Positions 8,331 through 17,167 of a stretch of 64,000 nucleotides of DNA are shown one piece after another. How positions within the stretch are numbered: the stretch's first letter is position 1; the number at the start of each line of letters is the position of its first letter. A model generated the notes under the pieces. It made no database searches. It was not told where the DNA came from and saw only the letters and a program-made list of their open reading frames with translations. The DNA is from Aquibaculum arenosum (GTDB taxonomy: Bacteria > Pseudomonadota > Alphaproteobacteria > Kiloniellales > DSM-21159): positions 310,001 to 374,000 of the forward strand of contig NZ_JARHUD010000004.1 of the NCBI RefSeq assembly GCF_029222965.1, read 5' to 3'. The position numbers and the translations under genes were made by a program.

Positions 8331-9533
8331 ATGGACTTCACCCTTCCCGCCGAGATCGACTCCCTGCGCCAGCAGGTGCGCGCCTTTGTCGACTCCGAGA
8401 TCATTCCGCTGGAGTCCGACCCCACCGCCTATGACGAACATGAGAACATCGCCTCCCATGCCCTGGAGCCGCTCAAGGAGAAGGCCAAGCAGGCCGGCCT
8501 CTGGTCGCCACAGATGCCGAAGGAGCGTGGCGGCATGGGGCTGGGCGTCGTCGGCATGGCGGCGCTCTATGAGGAGATGAACCGCTCGATCTTCGGGCCG
8601 GTCTGCTTCAACGCCTCCGCGCCGGACGACGGCAACATGATCCTGCTGAACCGCGTGGGCACGCCAGCGCAGAAGGACCACTGGCTGCAGCCGATCGTCG
8701 ACGGCAAGGTGCGCTCTTCCTTCGTGATGACCGAGCCCGATCCCGGCTCCGGCTCCGATCCGGCCGGCATGATGCTGACCCGGGCCGAGAAGAAGGGCGA
8801 CAAGTGGGTGATAAACGGCCGCAAGTGGTTCATCACCGGCGCCGAGGTGGCGGAGCACTTTATCCTGGTCGCCCGCACCTCCGACGACCCGCGCAAGGGC
8901 CTGAGCTGCTTCCTGCACCACCGCGACGATCCTGGCTGGCGCATCGAGCGGCGCATTCCCATCATGGGCCCGGAGGAGCATGGCGGGCACTGCGAGCTGG
9001 TCTATGAAGGCCTGGAGATACCGGAGGAAAACCTGCTGATGCAGGTTGGCGACGGGCTGAAAGCCACGCAGATCCGCCTGGGCACCGCCCGGCTGACCCA
9101 CTGCATGCGCTGGACCGGCCTGGCCAAGCGGGCGCTGGAGATCGCGCAGTCCTATGTCAGCGAGCGTGTCGCTTTCGGCGAGAAGCTGGCCGACCACGAA
9201 AGCGTGCAGACCCTGCTGGGCGACGCGGCCATGCAGATCGAGATCGGCCGCCTGCTCACCATGAAGGCGGCTTGGAAGCTCGATGGCGGCGATTTCGCCC
9301 GCAAGGAGGTGTCCATGGCGAAGATCGTGGTGGCCGACGCGCTGCACCAGGCCGTCGACACGGCGATCCAGCTCAATGGCGCGCGCGGCTACTCCAAGGA
9401 CACGCCGCTGGAGTGGATGTACCGCTACGCCCGCCAGGCCCGCCTGGTGGACGGCGCCTCCGAAGTGCACAAGATGGTGCTCTCGCGCTACCTGATGGCG
9501 GAAGGCCAGGACTTCTGGGCCTGGGGTGTGTGA
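8331..9533 (+). CDS. Acyl-CoA dehydrogenase family protein
   Basis: A 400-residue FAD flavoprotein that would oxidise an acyl-CoA at C2-C3. The ATG at 8331 follows GGAAAGGAG; an open frame to 8007 is antisense to the regulator and is not coding. Visible family blocks are FVMTEPDPGSGSDPAGM (FAD-binding signature), the strand segment KWVINGRKWFITGA, RVAFGEKLADHESVQ, and the C-terminal QLNGARGYSKDTPLEWMYR, where the catalytic base region lies. The family form with RVAFG...LADHES resembles the FadE/CaiA-like ACAD11 group rather than short-chain enzymes; the substrate is not decided. Expression is probably controlled by the divergent TetR. Confidence 0.88.
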   Translation: MDFTLPAEIDSLRQQVRAFVDSEIIPLESDPTAYDEHENIASHALEPLKEKAKQAGLWSPQMPKERGGMGLGVVGMAALYEEMNRSIFGPVCFNASAPDDGNMILLNRVGTPAQKDHWLQPIVDGKVRSSFVMTEPDPGSGSDPAGMMLTRAEKKGDKWVINGRKWFITGAEVAEHFILVARTSDDPRKGLSCFLHHRDDPGWRIERRIPIMGPEEHGGHCELVYEGLEIPEENLLMQVGDGLKATQIRLGTARLTHCMRWTGLAKRALEIAQSYVSERVAFGEKLADHESVQTLLGDAAMQIEIGRLLTMKAAWKLDGGDFARKEVSMAKIVVADALHQAVDTAIQLNGARGYSKDTPLEWMYRYARQARLVDGASEVHKMVLSRYLMAEGQDFWAWGV

Positions 9534-9556
9534 GTTCTTCCGCTACGCAGGGTTCT

Positions 9557-9585
9557 ACCGGGCGAACCCAAGCGGTTCGCCCGGT
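9557..9585 (+). terminator. Stem-loop behind the acyl-CoA dehydrogenase
   Basis: ACCGGGCGAACC and GGTTCGCCCGGT form a perfect 12-bp stem with a 5-nt loop, 24 nt after the stop. No U-run follows directly (a mixed T-rich stretch comes about 16 nt later), so it may end transcription only with help or mainly protect the 3' end. Confidence 0.5.
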
Positions 9586-9746
9586 GCGCCGTGAGGGGCT
9601 GTCTTGTTTCTAGGTTATTGTGCTGTGCGAAAATTAGGTTTTTGTGTCGTGATCTCGGCACGACAGCACCTTCCTGCCTCGGAGGCAAGGCCGCAAGCAC
9701 CTGACACTATTACGTAAAGTTCTCGCGCAGAGGCTCCGAGACAGTC

Positions 9747-11105
9747 TCAGGCGCCCGCCACGGTCAGGCCGTCGATGCGCACCGTGGGCGAATCGATGCC
9801 GAAGCGCAGATCGAGATCGTTGGCCGGGGTGAGGCCGGCGTACATGGTGAGCAGGTTGCCGGCCACGGTGGCTTCGCTCACCGGCGTGGTGATCTCGCCC
9901 TTTTCGATCCAGAAGCCGCCGGCGCCGCGGCTGTAGTCGCCGGTGACGGGGTTGACCCCCATGCCGATCATCTCGGTGATGTAGAAGCCTTCCTCGATCT
10001 CGCCGATCAGCTCCTGCGGCGAGCGGCTGCCGGGTGCCAGCCAGACGTTCGAGCAGCTCGGCCCAGGGGGGCCGGAAACCCCGCGTGAGCCATGCCCGGT
10101 GGGCGCCATGCCAAGCTGGCGGGCGCTGGCCAGGTCGAGCAGCCAGGTGGTCAGGCGGCCGTCGTCGATGATCGCCTGCTCGCGGGTCGGCAGGCCCTCG
10201 CCGTCGAAGGGGCGCGAGCGCAGGCCGCGGCGCCGGTGCGGTTCGTCGATGATGCGGATGCCCGGCGCGAAGATCGCCTCGCCCAGCTTGTCCTTCAGGA
10301 AGGAGGTGCCGCGCGCCACCGCCGGGCCGGAGATGGCCCCAATGAGCGAGCGCAGCAAGCCCGAGGCCATGCGCGGGTCGAGGACGACGGGCAGCTTGGC
10401 CGTGCGCGGCTTGCGGGGCTTGAGCCGGCCGACGGCGCGCTCCCCGGCGCGGCGTCCCACCACTGCAGGGTTTTCCAGGTCGGCGCCGAAGACGGTGGAG
10501 GTGAAGTCGTAGTCCCGCTGCATCTCCAGGCCTTCGCCGGCCAGCACCGAGACTCCCACCGAGTGGCGCGAGCCGACGTAGGTGCCGCGGAAGCCGTTGG
10601 TGGCGGCCAGGGACACGCGGGTCGAGCCCCAACTTGCTTCGGCCCCTTCGGAGTTGGTGATGCCCGGCACGGCGCGCGCCGCTTCCTCGCAGGCGCGGGC
10701 GCGCTCGATCAGTGCCTCCGGAGTGGGCTCCACGGGGTCATTGGATTCCACGTCGGGATGATCGTGAGCGAGCTGCTCCGGCTCGGCCAGGCCGCACCAG
10801 CGGTCTTCCGGTACGACCTTGGCCATGGCCACCGCGCGTTCGATCAGGGCGCTCAGGCTGTCGGCATCGTGGTCGGTGGTGGAGACCATGGCCTGGCGCC
10901 GGCCGATCAGCACCCGCAGACCCAGGTCCAGGCTTTCCTCGCGTTCCAGCCGCTCCACTTCGCCCAGGCGCTGCGCGTGGGAGATGGCCGTCGAGCGCAG
11001 CAGGATGGCGTCGGCCGCCTCGGCGCCGGCGGCTTTTGCCCGCTCCACCAACTGCTCCACCAGCGCGGTGTCGGCGGCGGCGATGCGTTCGGGATCCTGG
11101 GTCAT
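9747..11105 (-). CDS. PmbA/TldE-family modulator of metallopeptidase TldD
   Basis: A 452-residue protein of the TldD/PmbA family. In E. coli the TldD/TldE pair is a zinc peptidase that removes leader peptides (microcin B17) and degrades CcdA. The homologue here shows the PmbA-type blocks GLRVLIGRRQAMVSTTD, SEGAEASWG, FLKDKLGEAIF and the C-terminal GMGVNPVTGDYSRGAGGFWIE; the HExxxH metal motif of TldD is absent, as expected for TldE. The start at ATG 11105 follows AAGGAC; the frame open to 11195 is rich in Pro/Cys and overlaps no known domain. No tldD is in the window. It lies 49 nt downstream of the HAD gene in the same direction. Confidence 0.87.
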   Translation of the reverse strand: MTQDPERIAAADTALVEQLVERAKAAGAEAADAILLRSTAISHAQRLGEVERLEREESLDLGLRVLIGRRQAMVSTTDHDADSLSALIERAVAMAKVVPEDRWCGLAEPEQLAHDHPDVESNDPVEPTPEALIERARACEEAARAVPGITNSEGAEASWGSTRVSLAATNGFRGTYVGSRHSVGVSVLAGEGLEMQRDYDFTSTVFGADLENPAVVGRRAGERAVGRLKPRKPRTAKLPVVLDPRMASGLLRSLIGAISGPAVARGTSFLKDKLGEAIFAPGIRIIDEPHRRRGLRSRPFDGEGLPTREQAIIDDGRLTTWLLDLASARQLGMAPTGHGSRGVSGPPGPSCSNVWLAPGSRSPQELIGEIEEGFYITEMIGMGVNPVTGDYSRGAGGFWIEKGEITTPVSEATVAGNLLTMYAGLTPANDLDLRFGIDSPTVRIDGLTVAGA

Positions 11106-11154
11106 GGGCGTCCTTGCAAGGCTTCGGGTGGCAGACGGAGAGGGTGGGGGCGGT

Positions 11155-11883
11155 TCAGGGCAAGGCGCGCAGCCAGTCGCGCAGATCGTCACCACGGTGA
11201 TGCACCCAGTCGGGCAGGGTGCTGGCGGTGTCCGCCGAGGCCTCGGAAAGCCCCGCGCGGCTCCAGGGCGCGTCGTGCTCGATCCAGACCGTGGTCATGC
11301 CGCGCTCGTGCGCCGGCTTCAGGTTGCGCGCGGAGTCCTCGAAAAAGACGGTGCGGCGCGGGTCGATGTTGAAACGCTCCAGCAGCTGGTCATAGGGCGC
11401 ATCGCTCGGCTTCGGCACATATTCCGCTGCCACAATGTCGAAGATCGCCTCGAAGTGATGCGCGATGCCCATGCGGTCCAACACCTTCTCGCTGTAGGGC
11501 TGGTCGGCGTTGGTGAAGATCAGCTTGCGGCCCGGCAGCTGCGTCAGGATGTCGTTCATCTCCGGGTTGGCCTCTATGGCCGAGAGGTCGACATCGTGCA
11601 CGAAGTCCAGGAACGCGCGGGCGTCGATGCCATGCTCGTTCATCAGGCCGCGCAGCGTGGTGCCGTGCTCGTGGAACAGCCGCTTCTGCAGCGCCTTGGC
11701 GTCTGCATGCGCCAGCTCGAAGTGCTGACAGATGAACTCGCCCATGCGCCGCTCGACCTGCGGGAAGAGATTGCAGGCGGCGGGATAGAGGGTGTTGTCC
11801 AGATCGAACAGCCAGACGTCCACCTCTTCCCGTTGGGGCAGGGGACGCGTCGAAATGAGGGAGGTGGAAGAGGTCTCGCGCAT
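11155..11883 (-). CDS. HAD-type pyrimidine 5'-nucleotidase
   Basis: A 242-residue HAD phosphatase of the SDT1/PHM8 type. Motif I is WLFDLDNTLYP (nucleophile Asp27, acid Asp29), motif II IFTNADQP, and motif III/IV KPSDAPYDQLL with FFEDSARNLKPAHERGM. The helical cap lies between residues 35 and 110. Yeast relatives dephosphorylate UMP and CMP, so pyrimidine nucleotide turnover is the likely role. The chosen ATG at 11883 gives the usual length; the frame runs upstream to 12357 over another gene. The ribosome site is weak. Possibly one transcript with pmbA downstream. Confidence 0.82.
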   Translation of the reverse strand: MRETSSTSLISTRPLPQREEVDVWLFDLDNTLYPAACNLFPQVERRMGEFICQHFELAHADAKALQKRLFHEHGTTLRGLMNEHGIDARAFLDFVHDVDLSAIEANPEMNDILTQLPGRKLIFTNADQPYSEKVLDRMGIAHHFEAIFDIVAAEYVPKPSDAPYDQLLERFNIDPRRTVFFEDSARNLKPAHERGMTTVWIEHDAPWSRAGLSEASADTASTLPDWVHHRGDDLRDWLRALP

Positions 11884-11939
11884 GCCGGAAAGGTGGCCCC
11901 GGCGCCGCCGGAAGGCAAGCCTCCTCAGCGGTGTTGGGT

Positions 11940-12494
11940 CTACAGGCTGCCGAGAGATCGCTGATCGAGTGGCGGGCGCGGCGGGTTGCGCTCGGGGTCG
12001 AGACCGAGCGAGGCGAGATTGTCGGCGGTCGCCTCGTCCAGCGGCAGGTCGCGCCGGCGGGCGGCCTGCAGCGCGTGCCAGGCGATGTCGCGGAAGCCCT
12101 CGACCTGGCCGTCGAACTTCAGCTTGCCGCTGCGGCCCCAGAGCGTGAGTTCCAGCGAGCCGGCGCCCTGTTTGCGCTGGCGGCGCGAACCGAAGTAGCG
12201 CAGGCGCAACCGCTCGATTCCCTCCCAGGCCAACTGCCGCCGGCCGAGGCCGTGGGTGGCGATGCCCTCCTGGTTGAGGGCGACGTGGGTGAGCTGCAAC
12301 CGGGCGGTATAGAGCCCGAACGCCAGGAAGATGCCGCCTAAGCCCAGGAAGAGCCACAAGAGGAAGGGCATGGGCTCGGCGGCGAGCAGCACGAAGAGGC
12401 AGAAGGTCGTGCCCACGCCGGCGCGCAGATAGTCGCCCAGCAGCCGCCGCGGCGGGTAGCGATAGTGGACCGTTTCGTGCGGCACCTGGCTCAT
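11940..12494 (-). CDS. DUF2244-like two-helix membrane protein
   Basis: 184 residues. Two adjacent transmembrane helices (about 27-70, TFCLFVLLAAEPMPFLLWLFL and GGIFLAFGLYTARLQ) are followed by a cytoplasmic PH-like beta domain, QEGIATHGLGRRQLAWEGIERLRLRYFG, ending in a basic region and a short helix. This is the plan of the DUF2244 / bacterial PH family. Position is 10 nt after xthA and 56 nt before the HAD gene, in the same direction. No function is known; the link to exonuclease III may be only co-transcription. Confidence 0.7.
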   Translation of the reverse strand: MSQVPHETVHYRYPPRRLLGDYLRAGVGTTFCLFVLLAAEPMPFLLWLFLGLGGIFLAFGLYTARLQLTHVALNQEGIATHGLGRRQLAWEGIERLRLRYFGSRRQRKQGAGSLELTLWGRSGKLKFDGQVEGFRDIAWHALQAARRRDLPLDEATADNLASLGLDPERNPPRPPLDQRSLGSL

Positions 12495-12504
12495 GACCCG
12501 TCCT

Positions 12505-13311
12505 TCAGGTGGCGATCTCGACCAGCAGCGGCACGTGGTCCGAGGGCTTCTCCCAGGCGCGGGTCGCCTTGACCACCTCCATGCGGACGAGGGCGTCGTG
12601 CAGCGGCTCCGAGGCCAGGGCGTGATCCAGGCGCCAGCCATAGTTGCGTTCCAGGGACTGCGGGAAGCGATAGCCCCACCAAGTGTAGAGGGGTTGGTCC
12701 GGCGGCACGAAGTGGCGCCCCACATCGGTGAGTGCACCGGCCTCCAGCAGGTTGGCCATGCGTTCGGACTCCATCGGGGTGTGGCCGACGGAGCGCACCA
12801 GGCGCTTGTGGTTCCAGACGTCGTTTTCCAGCGGGGCCACATTGAGGTCGCCAACCAGCAGCAAACGCCGGCCGCGGGCGTGCACCCGGGCCCAGGCGGC
12901 CATTTCCTCGAGGAAATCCAGCTTGTGGCCGAACTTGTCGTTGGCCTCGCGGTCGGGGGTTGGTCCGCCCGAGGGGACGTAGAAGTTATGCAGTTCGATG
13001 GGCCCGGCGCTGCCACCGGCCAGCGTGACGCTCAGATGACGCTTGTCGTCCTTGCTGCACCAGATGCGGTGATCCTGCGCCTCGAAGGGCAGGCGGGAGA
13101 GAATGGCCACGCCATTGTAGGCCTTCTGCCCGCGGATCACCTGATGCGTGAAGCCCATCTCCGCCAGGTCGCTGGCCGGAAAGTTCTCATCACGAACCTT
13201 GGTTTCCTGCAGGCAAAGCACGTCCGGCTGCCACTCGGCGACGAAGCGCGCCACGTGGTCCAGACGTTGACGGATCGAATTGACGTTCCAGCTGACGATG
13301 CGAAGGCTCAA
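12505..13311 (-). CDS. xthA: Exodeoxyribonuclease III (AP endonuclease)
   Basis: A 268-residue Mg-dependent nuclease that nicks abasic sites and trims 3' ends in base-excision repair. Visible motifs are SWNVNSIRQRL at the N-terminus, the metal ligand Glu in CLQETKV, the catalytic YVPSGG and GDLNVAP, and the terminal SDHVPLL Asp-His pair. I place the start at TTG 13311, because GGGAGGAG lies eight bases before it; the in-frame GTG at 13329 would put that ribosome site inside the gene. Length equals the family standard. First gene of the xthA - DUF2244 pair. Confidence 0.93.
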   Translation of the reverse strand: MSLRIVSWNVNSIRQRLDHVARFVAEWQPDVLCLQETKVRDENFPASDLAEMGFTHQVIRGQKAYNGVAILSRLPFEAQDHRIWCSKDDKRHLSVTLAGGSAGPIELHNFYVPSGGPTPDREANDKFGHKLDFLEEMAAWARVHARGRRLLLVGDLNVAPLENDVWNHKRLVRSVGHTPMESERMANLLEAGALTDVGRHFVPPDQPLYTWWGYRFPQSLERNYGWRLDHALASEPLHDALVRMEVVKATRAWEKPSDHVPLLVEIAT

Positions 13312-13400
13312 GAGCCGATCTCCTCCCACCCCGGATGGTCACGACCGGCCTTGTACCCAAGGCGGCGCGGCTTGTCATCCGAGGCGGGCGAGACCCGGGC

Positions 13401-13437
13401 AAAAGGAACGCCCGGTCGGGGGGCAGCCGGGCGTTCC
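13401..13437 (-). terminator. Rho-independent terminator
   Basis: On the minus strand GGAACGCCCGG and CCGGGCGTTCC pair perfectly over 11 bp with an 11-nt loop and run into TTTT. It stands about 90 nt ahead of the xthA start and 210 nt behind the peptidase stop, so it most likely ends the candidate small RNA. Confidence 0.75.
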
Positions 13438-13546
13438 ATCGCTCCGCGGAGTTGTGGGAGTCTTTGGCAGGGGACCTCATTCTCCCACGATCGGAAGGCA
13501 TCCTTTGCGGCGCCTCCTTGACACAATATTTAAGCGCAGCGTACGA
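13401..13546 (-). ncRNA. Candidate small RNA, about 146 nt, with its own promoter and terminator
   Basis: The 335-nt gap between xthA and the C26 peptidase has no protein-like frame, but on the minus strand it holds TTAACA - 17 nt - TCCTAT (13582 to 13554), then a predicted transcript starting near 13546. It contains the perfect stem GTGGGAG/CTCCCAC (13454-13488, loop of 21 nt), a small palindrome CTCCGCGGAG (13442-13451), and a terminal 11-bp hairpin followed by TTTT. Short words GTCCCCTG and CTCCGCGG appear in the same order as in E. coli 6S RNA, but spacing differs, so I do not name it. It could alternatively be the long 3' end of the peptidase mRNA. Confidence 0.5.
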
Positions 13547-13646
13547 GACTGCAATAGGATGGGTCACATTAAAAAGTGTTAATCGCCGGGAGCCCTGCCG
13601 GATTCCTGTGCCAACTATTGCGCTTCCTCTCGCCCAAGCGGCCGGC

Positions 13647-14405
13647 TCAGCGGCCTTTCCGCTCCCCGTAAGCGCGTGCCTCCGCTGCGAATCGCTGGAA
13701 AATCGCCACCGAGAGTGGGTCGTCCATGACCTTGTATTCCGGGTGCCACTGAACGCCTAGCGCAAAGCCCTTGGCGTCGCGTACCTCCACTGCCTCGATC
13801 GTGTCGTCGGGAGCCGTGGCGTTGACGCTCAGGCGCGGCGCCAGCCGGTCCACGGCCTGCCAGTGCAGCGAGTTCACCTCGGCCATCTCCGCCCCGGCGA
13901 CGGCGTGGAGCAGGCCGCCCGGCGTGAGCGCGATGCTGTGGCGCTTGCCGTACTGCACGTCCATGTCATCGTGCTGCGGCCGGCGATGGTCGAGGCGCCC
14001 GGACAGTTCATGCACCCGCGGGTGCAGCGTGCCGCCCAAGGCCACGTTGAGTTCCTGCATGCCGCGGCAGATGGCGAAGAGCGGCAGGCCAGCCGCCAAC
14101 GTCGCCTCGATCAGCGGCAAGGTGGTGGCATCGCGCGCCTCGTCGTGGGGTGCGTGCTCGGGCGTGGCCTCCTGTCCGAAGTGGCTGGGGTGCACGTTGG
14201 AGGGGCTGCCGGTGAGCAGGACGCCGTCCAGGCCCTCGAGCGCAGCCGGAATGTCCAGCAGTTCGCCCAGGGAGGGGAGCATGACCGGCACCGCATCGGC
14301 GGCCAGGGCCACGGCGCGCACGTACTTGTCGCCGATGGTGTGGAAGCTCTGCCCGTCCAGACTGCGCACGCAGGCCGGCAGGCCGATGAGAGGTTTGCGC
14401 TGCAT
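13647..14405 (-). CDS. Class I glutamine amidotransferase-like peptidase C26 (PuuD-type)
   Basis: 252 residues. The nucleophile elbow is LFAICRGMQELNVALGG with the catalytic Cys, and the second half shows the His-Glu pair in VQWHPEYK; SLHWQAVDRL and GSPSNVHPSHF are typical of gamma-glutamyl-GABA hydrolases, which release GABA from gamma-glutamyl-GABA in putrescine breakdown. No other puu gene is nearby, so the exact gamma-glutamyl substrate is open. It is divergent from the acyl-activating fusion gene with 115 nt between their starts. Confidence 0.85.
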   Translation of the reverse strand: MQRKPLIGLPACVRSLDGQSFHTIGDKYVRAVALAADAVPVMLPSLGELLDIPAALEGLDGVLLTGSPSNVHPSHFGQEATPEHAPHDEARDATTLPLIEATLAAGLPLFAICRGMQELNVALGGTLHPRVHELSGRLDHRRPQHDDMDVQYGKRHSIALTPGGLLHAVAGAEMAEVNSLHWQAVDRLAPRLSVNATAPDDTIEAVEVRDAKGFALGVQWHPEYKVMDDPLSVAIFQRFAAEARAYGERKGR

Positions 14406-14520
14406 GATCCGTAGCTAGCGCCGGGGCGCTCGGGAAACAAGGCCTTTGCCGCGACCATGGGCCGCACCACCTCTGCGGTTTACACTCTGCTGTGCGACCA
14501 GGGTGATCAAGGGAGGAGAG

Positions 14521-17163
14521 ATGACCGACTCATCCGCACTTGGGCCGACGTTCCGGGAGTTTGTGACCGCGCTCGCCGAGGTGGGCGACGTGCCGGCGGT
14601 GCAGACGGTGCAGGGCGAGCAGATCGAGACGCTCAGCTACCGCGAACTCTCCGAGCGCGCGCTGCGCCTGGCCGCGGGCCTGCACCGTCGGGGCGTGCAG
14701 CCAGGGGAGCCGGTGCTGCTCTTCGCGCCCAATTCGCTGGACTGGGTGACGGTGCGTCTCGCGCTGGCGGCCTTGGGCGCGATCGGCGTGGCGCTGGATG
14801 AGCTTACCAGCGATGCGGAACTGAAAGTGCTGCTGCCGGACTCGGGTGCGCGTCGTGCCTTCGTCTCCGGCGCCTTCCTCGCCCGCGTTCGGGCTGTCTC
14901 GGGGGATCTCGACCTGATTCGCCTGGACGGGGAAGCGGAGGGCGACCCGGCGCCGCATTGGCAGGACCTGCTGGCCGATGCCCCGGAGCCGCTGCCGCCG
15001 ATTGCGGCGGACGACCCGATGATCCAGGTCTACACTTCCGGGACCACCGGTACGCCCAAGTCTTTCTTTCTCAGCCACGCCAATCTGCTGCACAACATCT
15101 CCGCCATGGTCGAGCGGCAGATCGTGACCGACCGGGATCGGGTGGTGATGCCCCTGCCGCTGCACCACGTCTTTCCCTTGACCATCGGCATCGGGGTCGG
15201 CCTGGGCAGTCGCGCCATCCTGGTGCTGCCCGAAGGGGTCACGGGGCCGCAGATCATGACCGCGCTCAAGGTGGCGCGCGCTACAGTGCTTCTGGGTGTC
15301 CCGCGGCTTTTCGCAGCCATCCTGGCGGGCCTGGAGGGGCGGGTGGCGCAGCAGCCTCGGCTGCAGCGCCTGGCCTTTCGCACGCTCTTCGCCCTGTCGC
15401 ACTTCTGTCTGCGCCGCTTCGGCTGGCGCATCGGGCGCCGGCTTTTCGGCTCGCTGCACCAGCGCATCGCGCCCGACCTCTGGCTGCTCGCTTCCGGCGG
15501 CGCGAAGTTCGACGCCGATATCATCTGGAAGCTCGATGCCCTGGGCTGGGACACACGCAGCGGCTGGGGGCTGGCCGAAAGCGCCTCGGTGCTGAGCTAC
15601 AACCACGGCGGCCCGGAAAAGCGCATCGGCAGCGAAGGCAAGGCCTTGCCGGGCGTCGAACTGCGCGTGGCCGAGCCCGATGCCGAGGGAGTGGGCGAGC
15701 TTCAGGCTCGCGGCGGCTCCCTGTTCAGCGGCTATCGCGGCGGACCGGAGGTCAATGAAGGCGTCTTCACCGAGGACGGCTGGTTCCGCACCGGAGATCT
15801 GGGGCGCTTGGATGCGGAGGGCTTTGTCTACATCCACGGCCGCGTGAAGGAGATGCTGGTCCTCGGCGGCGGCAAGAACGTCTTTCCGGAAGAGGTGGAG
15901 GCGGTCTATCGCGAAAGCCCGGTGATCGAGGAGATCGCCGTCATGGAGGAGCGGGGCGCGCTGGTGGCCGTGGTGGTGCCCGACATGGCTGCGGCGACCG
16001 CAGCCGGTACGGCCGTGGAGCCGGTCATCCGCGCAGCCCTGGCGGAGCAGGGAGCCAGTCTCGCGCCCTACCAGCGCCTGGCCGGCTTTGCGCTCAGCCG
16101 CGAGCCGCTCCCGCGCACCCGCCTGGGCAAGTACCAGCGTTTCAAGCTGCCGGAACTCTACCGTCGCATCCGCGCCGGGGAACAGCGTCCTGCCGCCGAT
16201 GCCCCGCTAACGGCTGAGGAGGAGGCCTTTCTCAATGAGGGGCGGCGGCGTGAACTCTTGGCCTTCCTCAAGTCGCGTTACCCCGAGCGGCCGGTCAGCC
16301 TGGACGCCTCCCCGGGTCTGGACCTTGGAATTGATTCCCTGGAGTGGGTCACCTTGAGCATGGAGCTGGAAAGCCGCTTCGGGCTGACCCTCCCCACGGC
16401 GGTGACGGCGGAAATTCTCTCGGTCAGGGACCTGCTGGCCCAAGTGAAGCCGCTCGAGGAGGGCGCCAGCGAGCGCGCCCTGATCCGACCTCTCGCCGAG
16501 GAGGAGGCCGAGTGGCTGCGACCGCGCGGGCCGGGTATGCGAGCGCTCGGCACCCTGCTCTATGGCCTCAACGCCGTGGTGCAGCGCCTCTACTTCCGGC
16601 TGGAACTGCGCGGCGAGCCCTTGCCGCCCGCCGATGCGGGGCCGGTTCTCTATGTCGTGAACCACCTGAGCGACCTCGACCCGCCGGTGATGGCGGCCGC
16701 CCTGGGCTATCGCCGGCTGCAGAGCCTGCGCTGGTCCGGTGAGCGCAGCCGCCTCTTTCACAGCCCGGTGATGCGGCTGGTCAGCCGGGCGGCGCGGATC
16801 TTCCCGGTGGACGAGCGCGACCCCTCGACCACGCTCTCCTATGGTGCTGAAACGCTGCGCCGGGGCGAATCGCTGGTCTGGTTCCCGGAATCCTGGCGTT
16901 CACCGGATGGACGCTTGCAGAGCTTCCTGTCGGGTGTGGGGCACCTGCTGCTGGCGCAGCCGGTGACGGCGGTCCCACTCTATATCGACGGCACCTTCGA
17001 GGTCATGCCGCGCCATGCCAGCTTCCCCCGGCCGGGGAAGGTGACGGTGACGGCAGGGCCGGCGCTGGAGGCGCAGTCACTGGCGGCGCTGGACGATGCC
17101 CAGGCCATTGCCGACCACCTGCGCGCGGCTGTCGCCGCGCTGGCGCCGCCCGCCAAAAGGTAA
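14521..17163 (+). CDS. Three-domain fusion: AMP-forming acyl synthetase - acyl carrier - PlsC acyltransferase
   Basis: 880 residues from the ATG at 14521 (five bases after GGAGGAG). Domain 1 (about 10-540) is an ANL adenylating enzyme with YTSGTTGTPKS (from residue 171), GWGLAESASVLSYN, WFRTGDLG and GGGKNVFPEEVE. Domain 2 (about 575-655) is an acyl carrier with the phosphopantetheine serine in GIDSLEW (Ser606). Domain 3 (about 695-880) is a PlsC-type acyltransferase with H715xxxxD720 in NHLSDLD and FPESWRSPDG. This suggests activation of a free acyl chain, loading on its own carrier and transfer to a lysophospholipid or other glycerol acceptor at the inner face of the membrane, like Aas but with a carrier inserted. 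Substrate and acceptor are inferred. Confidence 0.87.
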   Translation: MTDSSALGPTFREFVTALAEVGDVPAVQTVQGEQIETLSYRELSERALRLAAGLHRRGVQPGEPVLLFAPNSLDWVTVRLALAALGAIGVALDELTSDAELKVLLPDSGARRAFVSGAFLARVRAVSGDLDLIRLDGEAEGDPAPHWQDLLADAPEPLPPIAADDPMIQVYTSGTTGTPKSFFLSHANLLHNISAMVERQIVTDRDRVVMPLPLHHVFPLTIGIGVGLGSRAILVLPEGVTGPQIMTALKVARATVLLGVPRLFAAILAGLEGRVAQQPRLQRLAFRTLFALSHFCLRRFGWRIGRRLFGSLHQRIAPDLWLLASGGAKFDADIIWKLDALGWDTRSGWGLAESASVLSYNHGGPEKRIGSEGKALPGVELRVAEPDAEGVGELQARGGSLFSGYRGGPEVNEGVFTEDGWFRTGDLGRLDAEGFVYIHGRVKEMLVLGGGKNVFPEEVEAVYRESPVIEEIAVMEERGALVAVVVPDMAAATAAGTAVEPVIRAALAEQGASLAPYQRLAGFALSREPLPRTRLGKYQRFKLPELYRRIRAGEQRPAADAPLTAEEEAFLNEGRRRELLAFLKSRYPERPVSLDASPGLDLGIDSLEWVTLSMELESRFGLTLPTAVTAEILSVRDLLAQVKPLEEGASERALIRPLAEEEAEWLRPRGPGMRALGTLLYGLNAVVQRLYFRLELRGEPLPPADAGPVLYVVNHLSDLDPPVMAAALGYRRLQSLRWSGERSRLFHSPVMRLVSRAARIFPVDERDPSTTLSYGAETLRRGESLVWFPESWRSPDGRLQSFLSGVGHLLLAQPVTAVPLYIDGTFEVMPRHASFPRPGKVTVTAGPALEAQSLAALDDAQAIADHLRAAVAALAPPAKR

Positions 17164-17167
17164 GGGC

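Noticed and set aside
9645-9665. Inverted repeat TGTCGTG/CACGACA with a T-run on its 5' side
   Set aside because: The T-run lies before the stem on the plus strand and after it as A-run on the minus strand, so it cannot be a terminator in either direction; no regulator nearby.
10092-11372. 426-codon plus-strand frame opposite pmbA
   Set aside because: The protein-like content is on the minus strand (PmbA blocks); the plus frame is low complexity.
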